Assembly (NCBI RefSeq): GCF_018343665.1
Contig: NZ_JAGYPM010000004.1
Location: forward strand, 460,381 to 524,380
Direction of reading: 5' to 3'
Source: Cytobacillus citreus
GTDB taxonomy: Bacteria > Bacillota > Bacilli > Bacillales > Cytobacillaceae
DNA length: 64,000 nucleotides
The notes beneath the pieces were generated by a model. The model searched no databases, was not told the origin of the DNA, and was given only the letters and a program-made list of their open reading frames with translations. The position numbers and the translations under genes are program-made. Shown piece after piece: positions 35,971 to 45,187 of the stretch. Position 1 is the stretch's first letter. Every line of letters begins with the position of its first letter.

Positions 35971-38900
35971 TGTATGGCAGATGAACCGGGCAGGACTGGT
36001 GAATTTTTGGTATTACGATGAAGAAGTATTTGATTTTGCAGATGGCAAGCTATTGCTTCGAGGCAGCAATGGGTCGGGGAAATCAGTAACGATGCAGAGT
36101 TTTCTCCCAGTCCTTCTTGATGGAAAGAAGACCCCAGACAGATTGGATCCATTTGGCTCAAGAGCCCGGAAAATGGAGGATTACTTACTTGGGGAATTTG
36201 AGGTCACAAAAAGAGATGAACGGACAGGCTATCTTTTTATTGAATACAAAAAGAACAATACGGATCGTTATATAACGACAGGCATTGGTTTAAAGGCAAA
36301 AAGACATAAGTCAATGGATTTTTGGGGCTTTGTCATACATGATGGGCGAAGAATCGGTCGAGATTTTTTTCTTTATAAAGAAGAAAAAGTGAGTGGTGGC
36401 TTTCAAAAAATCCCATTAACAAAGAAGGAATTAGAAAATACTTTAGCTGACGGCGGATTGGTTGTGGGCACACAAAAAGAGTATATGGAGCTCGTGAATA
36501 AATATGTTTTCGGTTTTGAATCGATCGAGGCTTTTGATGATTTAATTAAGCTGTTAATTCAGCTAAGGAGTCCAAAGCTGTCTAAAGATTTTAAACCGAC
36601 TGTTATTTATGGGATTTTAGAAGAATCTCTCCCTGAATTAGGGGATGAAGAGCTGCGTTCCTTATCAGATACGATTGAAAATATGGATCAATCGAAGCAT
36701 CAATTAGAACAGCTTGAACGGGATTATGAAAGCTTAGAAAGATTGTGCAAGCAATACGAACAATACAATCAGTTTGTTTTAGTAGATAAAGCGAATGAAT
36801 TAATACAAGTTGAGAAAGCAATCAAAACGCGGGAAAAAGAATTGGAACAGCTCGAAAACTCGTTGACAGAGTGCGCAGAGAAGTTGACTGCAAATGAACA
36901 GGAAGAAAGTGAATTAAAGAGGGAGCAGGAAGTTTTCCAAGAAACAAAGTCACAGCTCGAAAGACATGAGGTCTTTAACGCTGAAGAGGAAAAGCAAGCG
37001 ATTGAAAAACGCTACTTCATGATGCAGAAAGAGTTAGATGCTAAGCAACAAACCTTAGAGCAAAAGGAGAAAAAAGAGCGCGAGTTAAAAGAAGCCATTA
37101 TGCGCCAGGAAGAAGAGCAATTTGGATACGAAAAGAAGATTGAGGAGGAAATGGAAGAGCTCGAAACGGATGCAGAGGAAGCAGGCTTTAATGAACATCG
37201 TCTCAATGCCGAGGATTTTCTTCGTCATAAGGAAGCCTCATTTGATTTTGCATTATGGAAAAAAGAAGCAGAGGGCTATAAGGGGCAGCTCCAGCAGATT
37301 TTGAGGCTATGGGATGAATATGAACGCTTGAAGCATCGCTTCGATGATGCAGATCGCCATTTAGGCGAGGCGAGGAAAAAGTTAGATAGCTCAAGAAGAG
37401 ACGAAGAGAAATGGCTTGCATTATTAGATGAAGAAAAATCCATTCTTTTAGAAAAAATTTTAGATTGGATGACAATATACGAAGCATTTCAGTTAAATGA
37501 GGAAGGTAAACAACTTACAGCACAAAAGATTCATGACCTATTTGATCTCTTTTCATTAGAGCAGTTGATAGAACCGTTTGCAGAAATTTTTCGTAAAAAA
37601 CAAGAAAAATTATTAGAAGATTTGACCGTTTTAAGGCATAAGATTGATGCGTTAAAGAAGGATAAAAACGAAAAAGAACGAGATTTGGCTTATTGGCAGG
37701 AGATGAAGGAGCCAGAACCTTCTCTACATCCGGATACAATAGCAGCGAGGGATGTATTAACTTCTGAAGGAATTGGTTTTATTCCATTTTATAAAGCAGT
37801 AGAGTTTCAAGATGAATTAAATGAGGATGAGCGGGCAAAAATCGAATCGGCTTTAGCAGAAGCTGGGATCCTCGATGCCATTATTATCAATGAAAAGAAT
37901 AAGGAGTTTATCGGTCAAAATGATAAAATCCTCCTTGCGAGCGAGGAGATCCTTGATGAACAGCAGACTCTATTAAAATGGCTTTACGTCGATTTACCTG
38001 ATGATGCAAACGTAGAAGCCAATCAGGTGAAAAAAGTTCTTCAAAGCATTGCGATAAATTCGAGTAATCTGAGTATATCGACAACGATTTCCAAAGATGG
38101 CCGTTTTTCAATCGGAATGATCCATGGACATGCACCATTAATTGGCGAGAGGGCACAGTATATTGGTACGCAAGCCCGTGAGCGCCATAGACTAATGCTT
38201 ATATTGGAGATTGAAAAAGAAGTGGCTCGCCTGGCGGACGAAATTCAGCTGCACACACAGGAGCTAGAAATTACTCAATCAAGCTTAGAAAATATGAAAA
38301 AAGGGTATGCGGATTTCCCTACTGCAGAGCAGGTGAAGACGGCTAATGATGAGCTGAAACTCACTAAACAACAGGTTTTGCGTGATCAAAAAGAAGTGGA
38401 AGAAAAAAATGCAAAAATGAAACTTACCTATACAGAATGGGAGAAAGTTCGCCTTGTTCTTAAAGAGGAAACAAGTGTATTGAATATAGAGTTTTCAAAA
38501 AATGCATATGATGAGGCTTTTTTAGCAATGAACTCTTATATGCGATTTTTGCAGGAACTGCAGCTCGTTTTTGCTAAATATGATGCGAACCGAAAGTTTT
38601 TAATATCTCGGAGGGCGAATCTTGAGGAAGTCATAGCGGATATTGATAGTAATAAGGGTGAAATGCAGCTTCTTATCGACAAATTAAAACTTGAAGAGTT
38701 AAAGCTTGAACAGATTCGTAAGCGGTTAGAGGAATTAGGAGCCGATGACATTCGCAAGCAAATCAAAGAGGTGATTGAACAGCTAGCTGCCATTGAAAGC
38801 AGGCTTCCTGAATTAATGAAAGAAAGCACAAGACTTGAAAAAGATTTAGAATCTCTAACAAATGAGCTTGCAAGTAAAAAGCTAGAAAAGAACGCTTATG

Positions 38901-40117
38901 ATCAGCTGTTCAAGGATTGGTTTGCTTTATTTGTAGAAGAATTGCGTTTCCAACCTGATAGAGAGGAACATCTTGATAACGATCCACTCACTCTAGCAAA
39001 ATTAGTTTACAAAGAAAATAGTGAGGTATTAAAGAAGGAAAGTCATGTATCGATTTCTGATAAGCTAGCCAAAACGTTTTACCGTGAGCAGCAAACATTA
39101 GTGGAATACCGCTTATCGGAGGAAGTTGTCTCGTATGATATCCCTCATGATAGCGACATGAATGAGAATGAAGAAATGAAGCTGAAGCGGAAAATGTTAA
39201 TGGATAAAGCCTATCGAACGGTTATGCTACTTGATTATAAAGGTCAACGAGTGACGCCTTTTTATGTGCTAAAGGAAATAGCCAATGATATCGAAATGCA
39301 AAAAGAAGTGCTGAATGAAACTGATCGCGAATTGTACGAAGAAATTATTTTAAATAGTGTTGGTCGAATCATTCGTGCGAAAATCCAAAGGGCTGAAAGA
39401 TGGGTAAAAACAATTAATGATTTAATGGAAAAAAGGGATACGTCATCAGGATTAACATTCTCTATTAAATGGAAACCAAAAACGGCCGATGCAGAAGAGG
39501 AAATGGATACGAAAGACCTTGTTGACTTATTGCGCTCTGATCCAAGATTGTTAAAAGAGAGCGACATGAAGAAAGTAACAGCGCATTTCCGTTCAAAAAT
39601 TACCCGAGCACGGGAACTGTCTGAAACAGAAGGCTATGGAACGACTCTTCATCAAGTGATTAAGGGAATTCTCGATTATCGAAAATGGTTTTCTTTTACC
39701 CTTTATTATAAGCGCGAAGGTGAATCAAAGAAGGAGCTCACCAACCATGTGTTTTTTACCTTCAGCGGAGGGGAAAAGGCGATGGCAATGTACATCCCCT
39801 TATTCTCAGCAGCCTATTCCCGCTATCAGGAAGCGCGAAAGGATGCCCCGTACATCATTTCGCTCGACGAGGCATTTGCAGGCGTTGATGAGAATAACAT
39901 TCGCGATATGTTCGAGCTTGTTGAGGAACTAGGATTCAATTACATTATGAACTCACAAGCTATTTGGGGAGATTATGATACTGTTTCTAACCTATCGATT
40001 TGCGAGCTTGTACGTCCTAAAAATGCCCCATTTGTAACTGTTATTCGCTATTATTGGAATGGGAAGGTAAGATCATTGAAGATGGATGAATGGGAAGAGG
40101 AAGAATTAAAGGTGTGA
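35960..40117 (+). CDS. jetC: Wadjet type II JetC, SMC-like ATPase (TIGR02680)
   Basis: 1385-residue SMC/MukB-like ATPase that would extrude loops on circular plasmids. Walker A GSNGSGKS (35-42) is near the N-terminus; two long coiled-coil arms (about 220-560 and 750-1010) flank a central hinge region (about 590-730, with HPDTIAARDVLTSEGIGFIP and RFSIGMIHGHAPLIGERAQY). Near the C-terminus are the ABC signature TFSGGEKAMAMYIPLFSA and Walker B YIISLDEAFAGVDENN. The protein is intact and full length. The start is GTG 35960 behind AAAGGAGGGGAA. It overlaps jetB; jetD follows at once. Confidence 0.92.
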   Translation: MTHDVWQMNRAGLVNFWYYDEEVFDFADGKLLLRGSNGSGKSVTMQSFLPVLLDGKKTPDRLDPFGSRARKMEDYLLGEFEVTKRDERTGYLFIEYKKNNTDRYITTGIGLKAKRHKSMDFWGFVIHDGRRIGRDFFLYKEEKVSGGFQKIPLTKKELENTLADGGLVVGTQKEYMELVNKYVFGFESIEAFDDLIKLLIQLRSPKLSKDFKPTVIYGILEESLPELGDEELRSLSDTIENMDQSKHQLEQLERDYESLERLCKQYEQYNQFVLVDKANELIQVEKAIKTREKELEQLENSLTECAEKLTANEQEESELKREQEVFQETKSQLERHEVFNAEEEKQAIEKRYFMMQKELDAKQQTLEQKEKKERELKEAIMRQEEEQFGYEKKIEEEMEELETDAEEAGFNEHRLNAEDFLRHKEASFDFALWKKEAEGYKGQLQQILRLWDEYERLKHRFDDADRHLGEARKKLDSSRRDEEKWLALLDEEKSILLEKILDWMTIYEAFQLNEEGKQLTAQKIHDLFDLFSLEQLIEPFAEIFRKKQEKLLEDLTVLRHKIDALKKDKNEKERDLAYWQEMKEPEPSLHPDTIAARDVLTSEGIGFIPFYKAVEFQDELNEDERAKIESALAEAGILDAIIINEKNKEFIGQNDKILLASEEILDEQQTLLKWLYVDLPDDANVEANQVKKVLQSIAINSSNLSISTTISKDGRFSIGMIHGHAPLIGERAQYIGTQARERHRLMLILEIEKEVARLADEIQLHTQELEITQSSLENMKKGYADFPTAEQVKTANDELKLTKQQVLRDQKEVEEKNAKMKLTYTEWEKVRLVLKEETSVLNIEFSKNAYDEAFLAMNSYMRFLQELQLVFAKYDANRKFLISRRANLEEVIADIDSNKGEMQLLIDKLKLEELKLEQIRKRLEELGADDIRKQIKEVIEQLAAIESRLPELMKESTRLEKDLESLTNELASKKLEKNAYDQLFKDWFALFVEELRFQPDREEHLDNDPLTLAKLVYKENSEVLKKESHVSISDKLAKTFYREQQTLVEYRLSEEVVSYDIPHDSDMNENEEMKLKRKMLMDKAYRTVMLLDYKGQRVTPFYVLKEIANDIEMQKEVLNETDRELYEEIILNSVGRIIRAKIQRAERWVKTINDLMEKRDTSSGLTFSIKWKPKTADAEEEMDTKDLVDLLRSDPRLLKESDMKKVTAHFRSKITRARELSETEGYGTTLHQVIKGILDYRKWFSFTLYYKREGESKKELTNHVFFTFSGGEKAMAMYIPLFSAAYSRYQEARKDAPYIISLDEAFAGVDENNIRDMFELVEELGFNYIMNSQAIWGDYDTVSNLSICELVRPKNAPFVTVIRYYWNGKVRSLKMDEWEEEELKV

Positions 40118-40122
40118 TTGGT

Positions 40123-41436
40123 TTGAATGAACGGCTGCAGGAATGCATTCAATATTTTAAAGAGGAGCCGGGATTATCTCGGCTCCTTCCAAAATTAATT
40201 GAAAGATATCGCTCGTTAGGAAGAATAGGTGGCTCTGTTCAATTAACAGGATTAAAACCGTATGAAAAAGAGGCGTTAAGTGCATTTTTTCGAAAAGACT
40301 ATACGAGACAAGCTTCGGCAACGATCTCTTTTACCCTGTTTGAAAATGCATTAGCTAAAACAAAGTATTTCGAGCTAGCGATCATTGATATTTTAGAAGC
40401 GTATGAAGGCAGGGAAATTAAAACAAATTCAGAGAAGCAACTACTAATTGAAAACGAGAAAAGTGCATTTTTTTATGAATTAAAGCAGGAAGTACCCGAA
40501 ATAGAGGATTGGCTTTCTTTTATAGAGAGAAAAGGACGCGGTTCACGACTATTTCATTCACTTTATGAAAAAGACTGTCTTGAATTAAAAAAGATACTTC
40601 TTTTAGTTGCAGAAGCAATTAAAAGTCTTCCACAAAATGGTCAATTTGAGAGATTGCCGTTTTTTTCACAACGAATAACCAAAAATCCCCATGCTTTTGA
40701 TTTAGACACAGAGCTTGGTCGGGCATTTATTCACTCACTCCAATTTTCCCTTCATCAAAAAGGGGAATGGAGCATTATTAAAAATAAACTAAATACGGAA
40801 GAAGTAAATGAGATTTTACAGGCTTTTCATATTTTTCGCGATGATTTGCTTAATTTTGTTACTGTGAGTGGGATTAAAGGATGGAAAAATGATCGGATTG
40901 ATGCCACTATAGAAGCTGCAGCAGATAATAGGACTGTGTTAATTCTTCCTTTAAGAGAAATATTAAAACTGACAAGTGCTAGACCACATATTGGCAAGCG
41001 TGTTTTTATTGTGGAAAACTCTGGAGTATGCAGTGCCATTCTTGATCGCTGGCAGCTTCCGTTTTATCCGCCTCTCATTAGTACCAATGGGCAGTTTAAA
41101 CTGGCAGCCCTTATGCTGCTCGATTTATTCGTGCAAGAGGAGATAGAAATTTACTATTCCGGTGATTTTGATCCTGAAGGTTTATTGATGGCACAGAGAA
41201 TGAAATTACGTCATTCAAAGCATGTAACACTATGGAGATATAGCCCGCATGATTATTTAAAATCGCTTTCTACTAAAGAAATTGCCATTGACAAATTAGC
41301 CCAGCTAAATAGACTCCACATACCCGATTTGGAAAGTGTGAAAACCGAATTGCTGAAAACCTATCGTGCTGGCTACCAAGAGGAATTAATTGAGGAACTA
41401 GTCAGTGATATGGAGAGGTATTATTTAACTCTATAG
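40123..41436 (+). CDS. jetD: Wadjet type II JetD nuclease (DUF3323/DUF2399, TIGR02679)
   Basis: About 437 residues, topoisomerase VI A/Toprim-related nuclease subunit that cleaves DNA once JetABC has extruded it. The N-terminal DUF3323-like part (SLGRIGGSVQLTGLKPYEKE) leads to a C-terminal Toprim-like domain: RVFIVENSGVCSAILDR with the acidic Glu, STNGQFKLAALMLLDLF, and YYSGDFDPEGLLMAQRMK with the DxD pair. TTG 40123 is preferred, as AAAGGTG lies 8 bases upstream; ATG 40090 would overlap jetC by 28 bp. All expected acidic residues are present, so the nuclease looks functional. Confidence 0.9.
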   Translation: MNERLQECIQYFKEEPGLSRLLPKLIERYRSLGRIGGSVQLTGLKPYEKEALSAFFRKDYTRQASATISFTLFENALAKTKYFELAIIDILEAYEGREIKTNSEKQLLIENEKSAFFYELKQEVPEIEDWLSFIERKGRGSRLFHSLYEKDCLELKKILLLVAEAIKSLPQNGQFERLPFFSQRITKNPHAFDLDTELGRAFIHSLQFSLHQKGEWSIIKNKLNTEEVNEILQAFHIFRDDLLNFVTVSGIKGWKNDRIDATIEAAADNRTVLILPLREILKLTSARPHIGKRVFIVENSGVCSAILDRWQLPFYPPLISTNGQFKLAALMLLDLFVQEEIEIYYSGDFDPEGLLMAQRMKLRHSKHVTLWRYSPHDYLKSLSTKEIAIDKLAQLNRLHIPDLESVKTELLKTYRAGYQEELIEELVSDMERYYLTL

Positions 41437-41524
41437 GCAAAATCCAAAGGCTTCATATCTAATAAATCGGATTTGTACAAATTGTGATAAAATAATTTCA
41501 TTTCAATACGAAGGAGGTTTACCC

Positions 41525-41608
41525 GTGGGATGGTTCTGGAAGGATAACAAAAGCTACATGACAAGCCTGTACATGCGTAAGCTCCGTGATGAACTCAGGA
41601 ATACTTAA
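41525..41608 (+). CDS. Possible 27-codon small protein after Wadjet
   Basis: GTG 41525 lies behind a very strong site (AAGGAGGTTT) and opens VGWFWKDNKSYMTSLYMRKL plus RDELRNT before TAA. It could be a real small protein or the start of a decayed gene; no family recognised. The rest of 41437-42079 is AT-rich and contains no supported gene besides the hairpin at 41962. Confidence 0.3.
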   Translation: MGWFWKDNKSYMTSLYMRKLRDELRNT

Positions 41609-41961
41609 TGGGGTATCGATTAAGATACGCGTGATCGCTTACGATTGAAGCTTATGCAATCTGTTTTAGCTTTCAAGATTTGAAGTAATAACTGTTAGGT
41701 TTTCCCTTTCATTCATCATATGTTTGTTCTTTGACAAAGAAAGCACGGAAGATAACGCCGTGCAGTATAAACAAAAAATCAGATACATTCTACTGATGAT
41801 GAGCCACTTGATCCATACGCCATGACTTTCGTTAGAAACGAGCGATAATTTATGTGTCTAATGCAATCGTGGTGGATTGCTGGAGATAACCCATCAGTAT
41901 GGATCATGATATTCTAACGTTTTAAAAAGATATAAACTGGATGATTGTTAAATATCATATA

Positions 41962-42031
41962 AAAGGGTGGCGATAAAAATTTAAAAAAGAAGTATGAATA
42001 TATCCTTTACTTCGCCACCACCTTTTCATTT
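41962..42031. terminator. Hairpin with long loop, terminator-like
   Basis: AAAGGGTGGCGA / TCGCCACCACCTTTT arms about 38 bases apart, followed by ATTTTTT. Confidence 0.5.
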
Positions 42032-42079
42032 TTTCGAGAAATTAAAATTAAATATTTCGTCAAAAACTTGCACTATACA

Positions 42080-42232
42080 TTAATTTCAGAAAAAGGTGTT
42101 AGTGATGAGTTGTATGACCAAGTGAGAGAACATTATGATGAAAAAGAATATGTAGATTTAGTTATGATCATTAATCAGATTAATATGTGGAATAGGCTAT
42201 CTATTTCCATGGGAAATCAAGTTAACAAGTAA
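42080..42232 (+). pseudogene. AhpD-like carboxymuconolactone decarboxylase fragment
   Basis: The last ~50 codons of a CMD-family protein: LISEKGVSDELYDQVREHYD and EYVDLVMIINQINMWNRLSI then SMGNQVNK-stop. The N-terminal part with the CxxC active site is missing and a hairpin lies where it should be. Confidence 0.7.
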
Positions 42233-42401
42233 ATGGAAAAAATGATATCATATGAAATTGACCAATAATAAATGTTATTTTAAAATTAGATATTAAAATT
42301 TGTAACTATTTGTAAAAATTCACAGTACATTTCTATACTCATTAAATCCAACATGGAAACCGTTGTTTCAAGTGCAAAAGCTAAATAGACAGTTAATATA
42401 C

Positions 42402-42456
42402 ATACGGCGGTTTTGAAAATAAACAATTCAAAGCCACCGTATTTATTTTTTCGTTA
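42402..42456. terminator. Rho-independent terminator
   Basis: ATACGGCGGTTTTGAA / TTCAAAGCCACCGTAT stem with one mismatch and a 9-base loop, then TTATTTTTT. Confidence 0.7.
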
Positions 42457-42671
42457 AATAGATACTTCTCGACATGACAACGAAAGACTTAAAGTGTTAT
42501 GAAATTATTATGACTGTTCTTCGTCAGCACACAATATTTAATAACATATATCAACTTGCATGCCCATCTGACTTTGACTTATGTTCAGTTCGGCTTTTCC
42601 ATGTCTTATACAATTTTTTAATAAATCCATACCTGTATTTGATGACTGACGATGTACTGACTGGCAGTAAC

Positions 42672-42765
42672 GCCTAAATCCTCCAAAGTAGCGCTGCAGC
42701 AGGTACTTCGCGCTGGAAAATAAGGTCGTTATAGTACGACAAAGTACTCTTTTGACCAAATTTCG
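42672..42765. repeat. ~92-bp intergenic repeat, copy 1
   Basis: Starts CCTAAATCCTCCAAAGTAGC, includes GTACTTCGCGC and GGAAAATAAGGT, and ends AAAGTACTCTTTTGACCAAA. The second copy is at 50286-50377, about 87% identical by eye, with a 2-bp insertion in GCGCGC. Not coding. Confidence 0.75.
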
Positions 42766-42788
42766 ATGAGTGACAGGGACTATTCCTT

Positions 42789-43706
42789 TCACTCACCTAA
42801 AATATATTTAAAATCATCCAATGATAATTTGGGGAATACTTGCCATCTTGGGATTTCCAATGATCGCCCAAATGGCTCAGCATATCCAGGGTTAACGGTA
42901 AAAGCCATTTTTGTATTTAGTTCCTGCAAAATTTCCAATGTTTCTTCATTATATTCTCCATATGGGGCAGCAAATGTTATGGATTGTCCAAGCCATTCAT
43001 TTGCCCGAACCAAATCCTCCTTCACTTCTGCTTTATCGTAGGCCGTCACGAAGGACATATCATTTTTATTTTTTTGATGGAACATGTTCGTGTGGTTTCC
43101 GTAATCAAATACATCCGCACTTTTTCTCACCTCATCAATACTGGCATATTGATGGAGAGCTGGTTTATAATGGACGTTTTCTTTTGTAATTAAGCCAGTT
43201 ATCAAAAAATGTACGGCTGGAAAACCATGGTCTTTTAATACAGGATAGGCAAATTCAAAAACATTTTTAAAGCCGTCATCAAAGGTAAGTAAGACACTTT
43301 TAGCGGGTACCCTTTTCTCCCCAGTCATAAAAAGTTCGAATTCCTTTAACGATAATACCGTATAATGATTCTCCTTTAAGTAGTCCATCTGGGATTGAAA
43401 GTTTTCAAGAGTGATAATCGTCTCCTCTAACTCTCCATTATCTTGGAAATGGTGTTTTTTCAATTTTTTCTTTGGAATCACTTGATGATACATGAGCACG
43501 ACGACCTTACTAGCATATTCCTCCACTCCCGTAAAATCTTTATTCACAGAATTGTATGGGACATCTGATACATTTAATGGTCCTTTGGCGGCAGCAGGAG
43601 TAGCTCCATAATGGATAATATAGTCATAAAGTAAATAACAAAGAGGCAAAATAATCATCAAAAAAAAGGTTGTAAAAATAACATTGGATACAACATATTT
43701 TTTCAT
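42789..43706 (-). CDS. Polysaccharide deacetylase (IcaB/PgaB-like)
   Basis: 305 residues with an N-terminal membrane anchor (VIFTTFFLMIILPLCYLLYD). The NodB-type domain has VVVLMYHQVIPKKKL, the metal/catalytic box SVLLTFDDGFKNVFEFAYPV and DYGNHTNMFH with the second metal histidines. IcaB/PgaB enzymes partly deacetylate poly-beta-1,6-N-acetylglucosamine outside the cell, which is needed for its attachment. It starts 4 bp after the stop codon of the glycosyltransferase gene behind GGAGGTTAA, so the two are one operon. No downstream terminator is obvious before the 42672 repeat. Confidence 0.88.
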   Translation of the reverse strand: MKKYVVSNVIFTTFFLMIILPLCYLLYDYIIHYGATPAAAKGPLNVSDVPYNSVNKDFTGVEEYASKVVVLMYHQVIPKKKLKKHHFQDNGELEETIITLENFQSQMDYLKENHYTVLSLKEFELFMTGEKRVPAKSVLLTFDDGFKNVFEFAYPVLKDHGFPAVHFLITGLITKENVHYKPALHQYASIDEVRKSADVFDYGNHTNMFHQKNKNDMSFVTAYDKAEVKEDLVRANEWLGQSITFAAPYGEYNEETLEILQELNTKMAFTVNPGYAEPFGRSLEIPRWQVFPKLSLDDFKYILGE

Positions 43707-43710
43707 TCAT

Positions 43711-45075
43711 TTAACCTCCAATATTTTTAGTCACATTTCCTTCTTTATGAAATACGATCTGCTTTCCAATCCGTTCAGATCGACTCCACCCTTCCTTATC
43801 AAAAAAATAGATAATTGTGCCAATGGATACAAAGAGCAGGCCTGTTACACGATAAAACATAACCTCCAACGGGATAAAAAATAAAAGTGAAACAAAATCT
43901 TTTATTTCATATTGGTGGCCATATCTTCTAGAAACGATTAGAGTAGCAATATTTTGCAAAATCGCTAGTGAGATCGAAATGGTTAAAAGAAGAAATGCTA
44001 ATTTTAAATGACTCATCGTTATGAGGATCACAACAGGGACAAGAAGTGTTGAATACGCACTTAATGTTCCTAGTAATAGAGAATCGAATAAAAGGTAAGT
44101 TGATGCTGTAAAGTTCATTTTTCGATAAAAGGATTTTCGATACGTAATAATGCAATCCACAAATGCCTTTTGCCATCGTATGCGCTGCTTAAATAAATTT
44201 TTGAAGCTTTCTGGACATTCTGTATAACAAACAGCTTCTGGGACAAATGCAATCCGTTTACCTTTCATTTTCGTTCCAATCAATTCTTGAATTCTTAATG
44301 TAATATCCATATCTTCACCAACCGTTTTTCGATAACCTTTAGCCTCAAGCAAAATACTTTTGCGAAAAGCCCCAAACGCACCGGCGATAACTGTCATGGA
44401 CTGTAATTTAGCTTGGGTTGCTTTATGCAAATAAAAGGCTGTCATGTATTGAACAACTTGAAAACGAATAAGTCCGGAAATTTTAAAAGACGGCGTGAAG
44501 GCATTCCTTTCATTTTTATATCCTTGAACAATGTTCACCAACCCACCGGCAGCGACGACTTTGTTATTGGAGAAGGCTTTGTTCATCTCATTTAACGCGT
44601 TTGGTTCTAATACGCTGTCAGCGTCCAAAGTAATAATAATTTCCTTTTCCGCAAATTCGATACCTGTGTTTAATGCATCTGCTTTCCCCCCATTTTCTTT
44701 ATCAATCACAAAGATATTAGGAAATCTTTGAGAACGATACAGATCGTTCACCCTTTCGTGATTTAATCGTCCTAATTTCCTTCTGAAAGTTTTTTTTAGC
44801 GTAAGCAAGTCGTCTAATATCTTTAATGTATTGTCAATCGAACCGTCATTTATGAAAAAAACTTCAAGATTTGTGTAATTCACATTTTGGATTCCCATAA
44901 GACAATTTTTTATAACAAGGCTCTCATTGTAAGCAGGAATAAGTATGCAAACTCCTGTTTCTTTGCTTGGATCATTTTGTTTTTGAGGTCTGCTTGTATA
45001 TAGAGGAATAAACATATATATAGTGTGAAAAAGGCCAAAAATACAAAAAAGAACGATTGTCATTATTAAGATCAC
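43711..45075 (-). CDS. GT2 processive glycosyltransferase (PgaC/IcaA-like)
   Basis: 454-residue membrane synthase. An N-terminal transmembrane helix, cytosolic GT-A domain with VCILIPAYNESLVIKNCLMG, INDGSIDNTL (first Asp), ITLDADSVLEPNAL (DxD), VGEDMDITLRIQ (catalytic ED) and QRIRWQKAF (QxxRW, the mark of processive beta-glycan synthases), followed by four or five C-terminal transmembrane helices. PNAG synthase is the best match given the adjacent deacetylase; a hyaluronan- or cellulose-like polymer cannot be excluded. GTG 45075 follows GAGGAGG. No IcaD/PgaD-like small subunit gene is evident. Confidence 0.88.
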   Translation of the reverse strand: MILIMTIVLFCIFGLFHTIYMFIPLYTSRPQKQNDPSKETGVCILIPAYNESLVIKNCLMGIQNVNYTNLEVFFINDGSIDNTLKILDDLLTLKKTFRRKLGRLNHERVNDLYRSQRFPNIFVIDKENGGKADALNTGIEFAEKEIIITLDADSVLEPNALNEMNKAFSNNKVVAAGGLVNIVQGYKNERNAFTPSFKISGLIRFQVVQYMTAFYLHKATQAKLQSMTVIAGAFGAFRKSILLEAKGYRKTVGEDMDITLRIQELIGTKMKGKRIAFVPEAVCYTECPESFKNLFKQRIRWQKAFVDCIITYRKSFYRKMNFTASTYLLFDSLLLGTLSAYSTLLVPVVILITMSHLKLAFLLLTISISLAILQNIATLIVSRRYGHQYEIKDFVSLLFFIPLEVMFYRVTGLLFVSIGTIIYFFDKEGWSRSERIGKQIVFHKEGNVTKNIGG

Positions 45076-45187
45076 TTTTCATCCTCCTCGGACCACCATG
45101 AATAGTTTGATGGATTGATCTTTATACTAAAACACACATAAGAAAAATATTCGTTATTAAGAACAATATGGATAAAAAAATAACGAA

